Shown piece after piece: positions 32,587 through 38,485 of a DNA stretch of 38,485 nt. The stretch's first letter is position 1. Each line of letters starts with the position of its first letter. The translations under genes were made by a program, and so were the position numbers. The stretch comes from Bacteroidales bacterium UBA6248 (GTDB lineage: Bacteria; Bacteroidota; Bacteroidia; Bacteroidales; Lentimicrobiaceae). The notes beneath the pieces were generated by a model. That model saw only the letters and a list, made by a program, of their open reading frames with translations. It had not been told where the DNA came from and searched no databases. The DNA is taken from contig DJVU01000023.1 in the NCBI GenBank assembly GCA_002441345.1, positions 1 through 38,485 on the forward strand, given 5' to 3'.

Positions 32587-32874
32587 GGCTTTTTGAAAAA
32601 TTTCTTTCAGATTAAGTTCCTATTCTTAGGAAATTATGTATGATATATATGACAATAACAATAACGTATTTAACAGATTGATAAAAAGTTCTTTAAATGT
32701 ATGGAACAGGGGTATTTCAATCCTTGCACGGTTGCTCAGGTACAGAGTTTTGCCAATGTGGAATTTCTGTTCATTTATGTGCGGATAGTTTTTCCGGAGC
32801 CCTGCATTCTTCCGGTGTGGTTCTGAAAAGCCTGAGGGTGCTGACATGCGGGTGACAGAAGTGAGATACTTTCG
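32587..32874. other. Divergent intergenic region before the CCA-adding enzyme
   Basis: About 290 bases without a convincing gene. A 73-codon minus-strand ORF (32626-32847) shows no family features and is rejected. It carries upstream DNA for both the leftward operon promoter (32557-32586) and the rightward -7 element (32875-32882). No repeats or hairpins of note. Confidence 0.5.
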
Positions 32875-32882
32875 TACCTTTG
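32875..32882 (+). promoter_or_regulatory. Candidate -7 element of the CCA-adding enzyme gene
   Basis: TACCTTTG matches TAnnTTTG exactly and lies 28 bases before the GTG start. No clear TTG box is seen 17-21 bases upstream. Confidence 0.45.
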
Positions 32883-32910
32883 CAGGCGGTAAAAACGAAG
32901 CGACGAAATA

Positions 32911-34332
32911 GTGAATCTTTCAGCTGAACTTAATCATCCCATATTTATAGCTGTGGCGGAAAAGGCTGCGGAAACCGGTGTTCCGGTGTATGTTATCGGC
33001 GGGTACGTCAGGGATATCTTTCTGAAGCGCGGCTCAAAGGATATCGATTTCGTAACAGTAGGGGATGGGATACAGCTGGCTGAAAAGGTTGCATCTTCTT
33101 TTCACGGACATCACCCTGTGAGTGTTTTTCGCAATTTCGGAACGGCCATGTTTCACTTTGATGATCTGCAACTGGAGTTTGTAGGAGCCCGTCGTGAGTC
33201 GTATCATCCCGATTCGCGAAAGCCCGATGTGAGTACCGGAACCCTTGAAGACGATCAGAAACGCCGCGATTTTACCATAAATGCCCTTGCAATCAGTCTG
33301 AACCGCGATTCTTACGGCGAACTTCTGGACCCGTTTGAAGGGCTATCCGATCTGGAAAAAGGCATTATCCGCACTCCCCTGGATCCGGATATCACTTTTT
33401 CCGACGATCCGCTGCGTATGATGCGTGCCGTGCGTTTTGCTGCGCAGCTTGGTTTTTCCATTCACCCTGTAACCTCCCGGGCAATTAGCCGGAACAGCAA
33501 ACGCATTTCCATTATTTCGGGTGAGCGCATCAGCGAAGAGCTGAATAAAATTATTCTTTCGGCGAAGCCATCGGTGGGATTCAGGTTGCTCGACAAGGCC
33601 GGACTTCTGGAGATAATTTTTCCGCAGTTTGTCGCGCTGAAAGGAGCCGAAACCGTTGATGGCAAGGGGCATAAGGATAATTTCCACCATACTCTGGAAG
33701 TCCTCGACCGCATTGCTCCCTGCACCGGAAACCTCTGGCTTCGCTGGGCTGCCGTGCTTCACGATATCGGGAAACCGCCCACCCGGCGCTTTCTGCCGGA
33801 TCAGGGCTGGACGTTTCACGGCCATGAAGTGAAAGGCGCCAGAATGGTACCTCAGATTTTCAGACAGCTGCGCCTGCCCCTGAACGAGAAAATGAAATAC
33901 GTACAGAAGCTTGTCTCGCTTCACCTGCGTCCCATAGGATTAACCGAAGAAGAGGTAACCGATTCGGCTGTAAGGCGTTTGCTTTTCGATGCAGGCGATG
34001 ATATCGACGATCTGATGACGCTCTGCGAAGCCGATATAACCTCCAAAAACAAAGAAAAGGTTCAGCGATTTTTGGCTAACTTTGCCATGGTTCGCGAAAA
34101 GCTGAAGGAAATCGAGGAAAAGGATCGCCTGCGCAACTGGCAGCCCCCCGTTTCCGGTGAAGTTATTATGGAAGCATTCGGACTGAATCCCGGGAAGGAG
34201 GTAGGGCTGATCAAAACGGCCATCCGCGAAGCAATCCTTGACGGACAACTTGAAAACGACTTTGAAAAAGCCTATTCGTTTATGCTGGAAGAAGGAGAAA
34301 AAATGGGACTTACTCCGGTGAAAAAAAGCTGA
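32911..34332 (+). CDS. cca: CCA tRNA nucleotidyltransferase / poly(A) polymerase family with HD domain
   Basis: This 473-residue enzyme has the class II nucleotidyltransferase head (about 20-155) with VIGGYVRDIFL, the catalytic Asp pair in SKDIDFVTVGD and the RRDFTINALA motif. Next are the neck with PLRMMRAVRFAAQLGF (about 165-182) and an HD domain (about 250-360) with HHTLEVLDRI and VLHDIGKPPTRRF, whose HD motif is intact. It adds or repairs the 3' CCA of tRNA. It starts at GTG (32911), close after the -7 element at 32875-32882. An alternative role as poly(A) polymerase cannot be excluded from sequence alone, but the HD-containing bacterial form is typically the CCA enzyme. Confidence 0.92.
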   Translation: MNLSAELNHPIFIAVAEKAAETGVPVYVIGGYVRDIFLKRGSKDIDFVTVGDGIQLAEKVASSFHGHHPVSVFRNFGTAMFHFDDLQLEFVGARRESYHPDSRKPDVSTGTLEDDQKRRDFTINALAISLNRDSYGELLDPFEGLSDLEKGIIRTPLDPDITFSDDPLRMMRAVRFAAQLGFSIHPVTSRAISRNSKRISIISGERISEELNKIILSAKPSVGFRLLDKAGLLEIIFPQFVALKGAETVDGKGHKDNFHHTLEVLDRIAPCTGNLWLRWAAVLHDIGKPPTRRFLPDQGWTFHGHEVKGARMVPQIFRQLRLPLNEKMKYVQKLVSLHLRPIGLTEEEVTDSAVRRLLFDAGDDIDDLMTLCEADITSKNKEKVQRFLANFAMVREKLKEIEEKDRLRNWQPPVSGEVIMEAFGLNPGKEVGLIKTAIREAILDGQLENDFEKAYSFMLEEGEKMGLTPVKKS

Positions 34333-34400
34333 TTTGTGAATTTGGATTTTTAAACCCAATCAATTAATTTTAACCTCGGTAAACAAACATCATAAAACCA

Positions 34401-34991
34401 ATGCACGCCTACAGATTCAGAATGCTCCATGAAGATCAGGAAGATTTTCTGAGGGATTTCGATATTTTATCTTCACAGACATTTGCCGATTTTCACCAGA
34501 CTATTCGTGAATCGGTTGAATTAAGCGGTAACGAGCTGGCATCCTTTTTTGTCTGCGACCGGAACTGGCGGAAAAAGCGCGAGATCACCCTGATTAACAT
34601 GCAGGAAGATGAGATCCTGCCGGAAGAGGAAGACGATGACGACCGTCGCGGACCACGACCCGGTCGCATGCCCATCGATGAGATGGATAAGGTCAGGGTG
34701 AAAGACATCATCGATGATCCCCATCAGAGACTTTTATATGAATATGATTTCCTTCATCCTAAAATCTTTTTTGTTGAGCTGCTGAAGATTTTTGAAGCCG
34801 ATCCGGCCATGACTTACCCCGTATGCGTGAAAAGTACCGGTAAGCTGGTACAGGCAGTACCCCCGTTATTGCCGTCCGATCCCGACGAGGAGGACGAAGT
34901 TGCACTGCTCAGCGAATTCGACGACATCATGGATAACGAAGATGAAGACCTTCCCGAACCTACCTTCGGACAGGATCTTGACTTTAGCTGA
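34401..34991 (+). CDS. Plasmid pRiA4b ORF-3-like family protein
   Basis: This 196-residue protein is recognised as the pRiA4b ORF-3-like family (also called IS1096 TnpR passenger-like). It has an N-terminal YRFRMLHEDQEDFLRDFDI segment, TFADFHQTI, FFVCDRNWRKKREI, LLYEYDFLHPKIFFVELL and an extremely acidic middle and C-terminus (EEEDDDD at about 74-80; many Asp/Glu after 155). It is a cytosolic protein with no signal peptide. The stop overlaps the start of miaA by one base (TGATG), so the two are translationally coupled. Function is unknown; the link with tRNA modification is contextual only. Confidence 0.85.
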   Translation: MHAYRFRMLHEDQEDFLRDFDILSSQTFADFHQTIRESVELSGNELASFFVCDRNWRKKREITLINMQEDEILPEEEDDDDRRGPRPGRMPIDEMDKVRVKDIIDDPHQRLLYEYDFLHPKIFFVELLKIFEADPAMTYPVCVKSTGKLVQAVPPLLPSDPDEEDEVALLSEFDDIMDNEDEDLPEPTFGQDLDFS

Positions 34992-35911
34992 TGTCACGTC
35001 AGAAATCAAAATACCTTATCGTAATCACCGGCCCAACAGCCTCAGGAAAAACCGCTCTGGCAATTGAGGCGGCTCTCCATTATGGCTGTGAAATTGTTTC
35101 CGCCGACTCCCGGCAGTTTTATCGCGGACTCGAAACCGGAACCGCTGCTCCGGATGCAGAACAACTGAAAGCGGTTCGCCATCATTTTATCGGACATCTG
35201 AATCCTGAGCAAGCCTACGACGTTTCGCAATACGAAGCCGATGCCCTTCGCCTGCTTCGCCAGCTGTTTGCTGTCAGCGATTTCGTCGTTCTTACCGGAG
35301 GCTCAGGGCTTTACATCAAAGCGGTTTGTGAAGGGCTGGATGAATTGCCATCCGGAAATGCGGAAATACGCGAAATGCTGCGCGAGATGCTGGAGGAAGA
35401 AGGCCTTCCCGCTTTGAGAACCATGCTCCGGAAACTGGATCCGGAATATTCGGAAAAGGTAGATCCCGCTAACCCCAACCGTTTGCTCCGTGCTCTGGAA
35501 GTTTGTCTTTCAACCGGTAAACCGTTTTCATCGTTTCATACCAACACCCCGGTAACACGCGATTTTATTCCCGTTAAAATAGGTATCGACCTGCCAAGGG
35601 CTGAATTGCACCGGAGGATAAACGCAAGGGTGGATAAAATGATGGAAGCAGGGCTGGAAAAGGAAGCACGGAAGTATTATGACCGGCGTCATCTAAACTC
35701 TCTTAATACCGTGGGATACAAGGAATTATACAGCTACTTCAGCGGTGAAATCACCCGTGACGAAGCCGTTGAGAAAATAAAAACCAATACCCGACGATAT
35801 GCCCGCCGTCAACTAACCTGGTTCCGGAAAGATAAGGACATCATCTGGTGTAAACCCGACGCCTCTGAAGTAATTGCGGTAATTAACAGTCAAACCGGCC
35901 GGAATCAATAA
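34991..35911 (+). CDS. miaA: tRNA dimethylallyltransferase
   Basis: This 306-residue MiaA transfers the dimethylallyl group to A37 of tRNAs reading UNN codons. The P-loop GPTASGKT (14-21) and the DSRQFYRG motif (about 40-48) are visible. Also present are GTGTA-like target residues (GTAAPDAEQ, about 49-58), GGSGLYIKA (about 98-106), the zinc-less swinging helical part and the C-terminal TVGYKELYSYF and YARRQLTWFRKD motifs (about 245-280). The length is normal. It shares a one-base overlap with the upstream gene. Both the CCA enzyme and MiaA in this stretch act on tRNA, as is common for such neighbourhoods. Confidence 0.96.
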   Translation: MSRQKSKYLIVITGPTASGKTALAIEAALHYGCEIVSADSRQFYRGLETGTAAPDAEQLKAVRHHFIGHLNPEQAYDVSQYEADALRLLRQLFAVSDFVVLTGGSGLYIKAVCEGLDELPSGNAEIREMLREMLEEEGLPALRTMLRKLDPEYSEKVDPANPNRLLRALEVCLSTGKPFSSFHTNTPVTRDFIPVKIGIDLPRAELHRRINARVDKMMEAGLEKEARKYYDRRHLNSLNTVGYKELYSYFSGEITRDEAVEKIKTNTRRYARRQLTWFRKDKDIIWCKPDASEVIAVINSQTGRNQ

Positions 35912-35954
35912 GTTGTCAGGAATTTATCTGCCTGCCCTGTAATACGTTGGCAGC

Positions 35955-36347
35955 TCAGCGCAGCAAACGAACCCTGTAATTTTCCTCCAGAAACCTGAAA
36001 TACCAGTACAATCTCCGGTTTACTTCTATGCCATAATCCACCGAAGGGTTGTAATGAAGATAACTGCCTATCACGTGGCTGTACCTGCCCCGGTTGAAAT
36101 AATCGTTCCAGTTCGAAACACCTATGTTGTTCATACTCCGGTAGAAACCGTTGCTGCGGTCCCTCGACGGACTGTAGTTCATCAGATACCAGCGGTCGAA
36201 ATACGGATCAATGATCGTTATTTCATATTCCGTGCTGTCAATTAGTACGTTCGCAGCCGGGCTGGCCGAAGATGTACTCTCTTTTTGCGGACTGCAGGCC
36301 CACCCGGCGATAATCAGAAGCAGTCCGGCTATGAGCAGATTTTTCAT
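35955..36347 (-). CDS. Small lipoprotein, DUF6146-like
   Basis: This 130-residue protein starts at MKNLLIAGLL (ATG at 36347) with lipobox GWAC and a Ser/Ala-rich linker. The mature domain (about 40-130) is rich in Tyr, Trp and Arg (IDPYFDRWYLMNYSP, NWNDYFNRGRYSHVIGSYL, RLYWYFRFLEENYRVRLL). The pattern ITIIDPYFDRWYL recalls the DUF6146 lipoproteins common in Bacteroidota, but I could not check this. Function is unknown. An earlier in-frame ATG at 36437 lies upstream of the candidate -7 element and would give an implausible signal region. Confidence 0.7.
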   Translation of the reverse strand: MKNLLIAGLLLIIAGWACSPQKESTSSASPAANVLIDSTEYEITIIDPYFDRWYLMNYSPSRDRSNGFYRSMNNIGVSNWNDYFNRGRYSHVIGSYLHYNPSVDYGIEVNRRLYWYFRFLEENYRVRLLR

Positions 36348-36389
36348 GTCGTTTATGTTTAAAGATTTTTTCCGCATCCGGTTTACGCA

Positions 36390-36397
36390 CAAAGTTA
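36390..36397 (-). promoter_or_regulatory. Candidate -7 element of the DUF6146-like gene
   Basis: On the minus strand TAACTTTG matches TAnnTTTG exactly and gives a leader of about 37 bases. A TTG box at the usual distance is not visible. Confidence 0.45.
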
Positions 36398-36447
36398 ATA
36401 CCAATTCGTCGTTTTTTTTATCTAATCTTCTGAACAATCAATTAGAA

Positions 36448-36561
36448 ATGAGCAAATTCAACAATTGCTCGGGACAGTTTTCCGGATGCGGCACCCAGCC
36501 GGCAACCGATCCCGTGTTCAAGTATCCGCAATGTATTTACGATTTGAGAACGATGCAGTAA
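36448..36561 (+). CDS. Possible Cys-containing micropeptide
   Basis: A 37-codon ORF encoding a small soluble peptide with three cysteines (C7, C14, C28; FNNCSGQFSGCGTQ). It begins the plus-strand series that leads to thioredoxin and overlaps the next small ORF by 31 bases. No family is recognised. It may be a real redox-related micropeptide or chance; codon content alone cannot settle it. Confidence 0.3.
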   Translation: MSKFNNCSGQFSGCGTQPATDPVFKYPQCIYDLRTMQ

Positions 36562-36716
36562 AATTGTCAGGTATAGCTGACAAAAACAGCCTGCTCTGCG
36601 AATTGGTACCTCTTTTGATAAACCGGCTGTTAAATTTGCCGGAATTCCGTAACATGGCTGATGTTGTAAAACGGTCCTGGTTTCAAGGGATTCTGCTTAA
36701 ATGCCGATATAGATGA
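36531..36716 (+). CDS. Small protein translationally coupled to thioredoxin
   Basis: A 61-residue ORF whose stop overlaps the thioredoxin start in the classic ATGA arrangement (36713-36716). It contains two cysteines, an amphipathic Leu-rich helix (about 22-38; LCELVPLLINRLLNL) and a basic C-terminus. The frame is open further left to an ATG at 36465, so an 83-residue form is possible. No family is recognised. The ATGA coupling is the main reason to treat it as a gene. Confidence 0.4.
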   Translation: MYLRFENDAVKLSGIADKNSLLCELVPLLINRLLNLPEFRNMADVVKRSWFQGILLKCRYR

Positions 36717-37018
36717 AAGGAAATTTTGCAGAAATTATTGCGTCGGGTACGCCCGTTCTTGTTGATTTTTATGCCGACTGGTGTCAGCCCTGCAAGATGC
36801 AGTCGCCCATTCTTGCCGAAGTAGCCCGTGAAATGAACGGCCGCATCCGGGTAATAAAAATTGATGTGGATAAAAATCCGGCAATTGCTGCACGGTATCA
36901 GGTTCAGGGTGTTCCAACCCTTGCCCTGTTCCGGGACGGACAACTTGTCTGGCAACAGTCAGGAGTTACCCCTGCGCACACCTTGAAACAGGTCATCGGC
37001 TCGGTTCTGGCAAAATAG
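36713..37018 (+). CDS. Thioredoxin with WCQPC active site
   Basis: This 101-residue single-domain thioredoxin has no signal peptide and so is probably cytosolic. It has the fold's landmarks: VLVDFYADWCQPCKM (active-site Cys24 and Cys27), the DVDKNP segment (about 52-57) and the cis-proline motif VQGVPTLALF (about 64-73). The usual WCGPCK is WCQPCK here; the residue between the cysteines tunes redox potential, so the reactivity may differ. It is coupled to a small upstream ORF. Confidence 0.93.
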   Translation: MKGNFAEIIASGTPVLVDFYADWCQPCKMQSPILAEVAREMNGRIRVIKIDVDKNPAIAARYQVQGVPTLALFRDGQLVWQQSGVTPAHTLKQVIGSVLAK

Positions 37019-37110
37019 AGCGTTGTACAAACAAAGGAATGCTGGTTATTAAATCATAAAAGAATTGCCGGTGGCCCGGGCTGAGCTGTTCCCCTACAAA
37101 CGATATGCGT

Positions 37111-37788
37111 CTAACAATCTGCTTCGTGTACCGGAGCTTCCGCTTGCTTTACTATCCTGTGTATGCACTGTAACAAATCTGCGGGAGAATCTGCAATCTG
37201 ATCCGGTTCTGCGCTTTCAAGGAGTTTTCTGCTGCTCAGTCCCCAACTCACTGCAATTACCTTAACGCCTGCTTTTCGCGAAGCCTCTATGTCCCTTATT
37301 TCATCACCGACATATATTATTTCCCCGGAAGTGATATTCTCGCTGTTGAAAAGACGCTTCATTACTCTGTCTTTGCCAAAAAGGCTTTTTCCGCTGTAAA
37401 TAAAGTCTGTTATATCCTTTAACTCACTGTTTCTTAGGAACAGTTCGACGTTGGATTTTGCGTTTGATGTCAATATCCCCAGGCGGAATCCCGTTTCTTT
37501 TATTTCATGCATGGATTCACGGATTCCTTTTATGGGTTTTAATTCCTGAATGTGTTTACCCATTTCTTTCCTTACCCGAAGCAATAGCAGAAGCAGATGA
37601 AATTCAGATATTTTGTATTTTTTTAAAAGCTCTTGTGGCTTCCCCATGCGAATCTCTTCCCGGTCTTCTTTCGTGATTGGCTGGTAATTATATTCTGCAG
37701 CTATTGAATTAAAGATGTTAAAAGCCGGTTCTATGGTATCGGCAATGGTTCCGTCGAAGTCAAATACAATATATTTTATGGATCTCAA
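37111..37788 (-). CDS. HAD-superfamily phosphatase (subfamily IA)
   Basis: This 225-residue enzyme has motif I FDFDGTIADT (Asp10 nucleophile, Asp12), a helical cap (about 20-85, with an unusual run of leucines, HLLLLLLRV), motif II ILTSNAKSN (about 109-117), the motif III lysine and motif IV YVGDEIRDIEASRKAG (about 159-174). The cap and overall size resemble phosphoglycolate-phosphatase/PGP-like proteins; the substrate is unknown. The C-terminal tail carries a Cys and is charged. It lies convergent with thioredoxin. Confidence 0.88.
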   Translation of the reverse strand: MRSIKYIVFDFDGTIADTIEPAFNIFNSIAAEYNYQPITKEDREEIRMGKPQELLKKYKISEFHLLLLLLRVRKEMGKHIQELKPIKGIRESMHEIKETGFRLGILTSNAKSNVELFLRNSELKDITDFIYSGKSLFGKDRVMKRLFNSENITSGEIIYVGDEIRDIEASRKAGVKVIAVSWGLSSRKLLESAEPDQIADSPADLLQCIHRIVKQAEAPVHEADC

Positions 37789-37828
37789 AATTCTTTCTTT
37801 TGTTAATCCTCCATTTCCGCGGCAGGGG

Positions 37829-37862
37829 CCGGCCGTTTTTTGAAAAAAGATATTACGGCCGG
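37829..37862. repeat. GC-rich inverted repeat with internal T/A complementarity
   Basis: CCGGCCG (37829-37835) pairs with CGGCCGG (37856-37862). The interior has TTTTTT and AAAAAA that can pair in addition, leaving a bulged GATATTA. It lies between two leftward genes. A strong RNA structure is possible, but no U-tract follows on the minus strand, so it is not a standard terminator for the gene on its right. Confidence 0.4.
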
Positions 37863-37896
37863 GAATTTTTCCGGAGGTGGGAGAGGGCCGGCAGTT

Positions 37897-38382
37897 TTAA
37901 AATCTGAGTGTCAATCCGATTCCGCTCCCGTTCAATGTTAATTTTAATTCACTTTTATCCCGTTTTGCACTTGACTGAAGGCTTCGGTTATATGTGTTTA
38001 TAGCGCTTTTTGTTTTCGTAATATAACCCTGATTGATTGGCAGCGATATGGCAACCAGGCCTAAACCTATGCCGGCCAGTGCCCACTCGGGTTCGCCACC
38101 GCTAATCGCAGTTCCTATCGGATAACCGATCAGGAAACCCCCGGTATAACTCAGAATCAGAGCCAGGGTATAATTGGCCTGAGCAGATTTAAACTGCTTG
38201 TATGCCTGTTCACTGGACTTTAAAGTCATAATAAACTGACTTGTCGGCAGCCTGTTCTCTCCCTGATAAAACTGATAGTCGCCCCTTTCCTTCTTTAGCG
38301 TAAGCGTATCGGCGGCAGTTTGTCCACAGCAGAAAGCCAGACAAGCAGTTAAAAAAGTAAGAATGAGTAAAGCCTTTTTCAT
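37897..38382 (-). CDS. Exported small membrane protein of unknown function
   Basis: This 161-residue protein has a signal peptide (MKKALLILTFLTACLAFCCGQ; cysteines at the site make a lipoprotein possible), then a soluble stretch (about 25-68). A hydrophobic pair follows (about 70-94 and 99-117; YTLALILSYTGGFLIGYPIGTAISG and WALAGIGLGLVAISLPI), then a tail ending LTLNGSGIGLTLRF, which looks like a beta strand. It resembles conserved hypothetical proteins found in Bacteroidota. No function can be assigned. Confidence 0.75.
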   Translation of the reverse strand: MKKALLILTFLTACLAFCCGQTAADTLTLKKERGDYQFYQGENRLPTSQFIMTLKSSEQAYKQFKSAQANYTLALILSYTGGFLIGYPIGTAISGGEPEWALAGIGLGLVAISLPINQGYITKTKSAINTYNRSLQSSAKRDKSELKLTLNGSGIGLTLRF

Positions 38383-38485
38383 ATTCCGGATTATTTGCTT
38401 TTCGTATGGTCTGTTTAAGGCCCAGGCAGATGCAGTTTCTGGTGCATCTTACCGGCCGGAAAATCCCGATAAATGTACAATCTTT

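Noticed and set aside
32626..32847. 73-codon minus-strand ORF upstream of the dehydrogenase promoter
   Set aside because: No family features, low-complexity hydrophobic end, and located in a divergent promoter region.
34401..34991. Mobile-element origin of the pRiA4b ORF-3-like gene
   Set aside because: No inverted repeats, transposase or target duplication flank it, and it overlaps miaA, so it looks like a settled chromosomal gene.

Overview
The window reads as chromosomal DNA from a member of the Bacteroidota, probably an anaerobic or microaerophilic Bacteroidia-type organism. The evidence is the DUF4492-cydA-cydB bd-oxidase arrangement, a large secreted protein with a C-terminal type IX secretion (Por) sorting domain, many lipoproteins (one with a K-D-E surface-export-like signal after the lipobox cysteine), a TonB-dependent receptor with a carboxypeptidase-regulatory-like N-terminus, and repeated TAnnTTTG promoter elements, several with a TTG/TTTG box 17-20 bp upstream. 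I see no tRNA, rRNA, CRISPR array, insertion sequence, phage gene or replication origin. This assignment comes from gene content only.

Left part (1-12 kb): energy and ion homeostasis. A DUF1648 membrane protein is followed by a leftward cytochrome bd operon (DUF4492, cydA, cydB and an overlooked 44-residue CydX-like protein) with its own promoter and terminator. A lipoprotein with a heavy-metal-associated domain follows, then a complete seven-gene Mrp cation/proton antiporter operon (mrpABCDEFG, leftward). Divergent from it is a CPA1 K+/H+ antiporter with a C-terminal RCK_C domain. Together these link quinol oxidation with Na+/H+ and K+/H+ control.

Middle part (12-28 kb): envelope and secreted functions. 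A promoter-to-terminator unit encodes two tandem paralogous lipoproteins, a TonB-dependent receptor and a periplasmic protein with two sulfite-oxidase-like (molybdopterin-fold) domains that lack the cofactor cysteine. This looks like an undescribed outer-membrane uptake or sensing system and is the most interesting locus here. Next come an exported protein of unknown function, a lipoprotein cytochrome c, a membrane-anchored VWA protein, a Ste24-like M48 protease, a TPR protein and a 1376-residue C10 (streptopain-like) protease carrying a beta-propeller, adhesin-type modules and a T9SS signal.

Right part (28-38.5 kb): metabolism and housekeeping. A HAD phosphatase is followed by a leftward three-gene operon: an isocitrate/isopropylmalate dehydrogenase with NADP-type residues, a degenerate HD-domain protein and a fused aconitase/isopropylmalate isomerase. 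This is probably a citrate-to-2-oxoglutarate branch or a related chain-elongation branch without a linked synthase. It is followed by a CCA-adding enzyme, a pRiA4b-ORF3-like protein overlapping miaA, a small lipoprotein, two putative tiny ORFs coupled to a thioredoxin with a WCQPC active site, a second HAD phosphatase and a small exported membrane protein.
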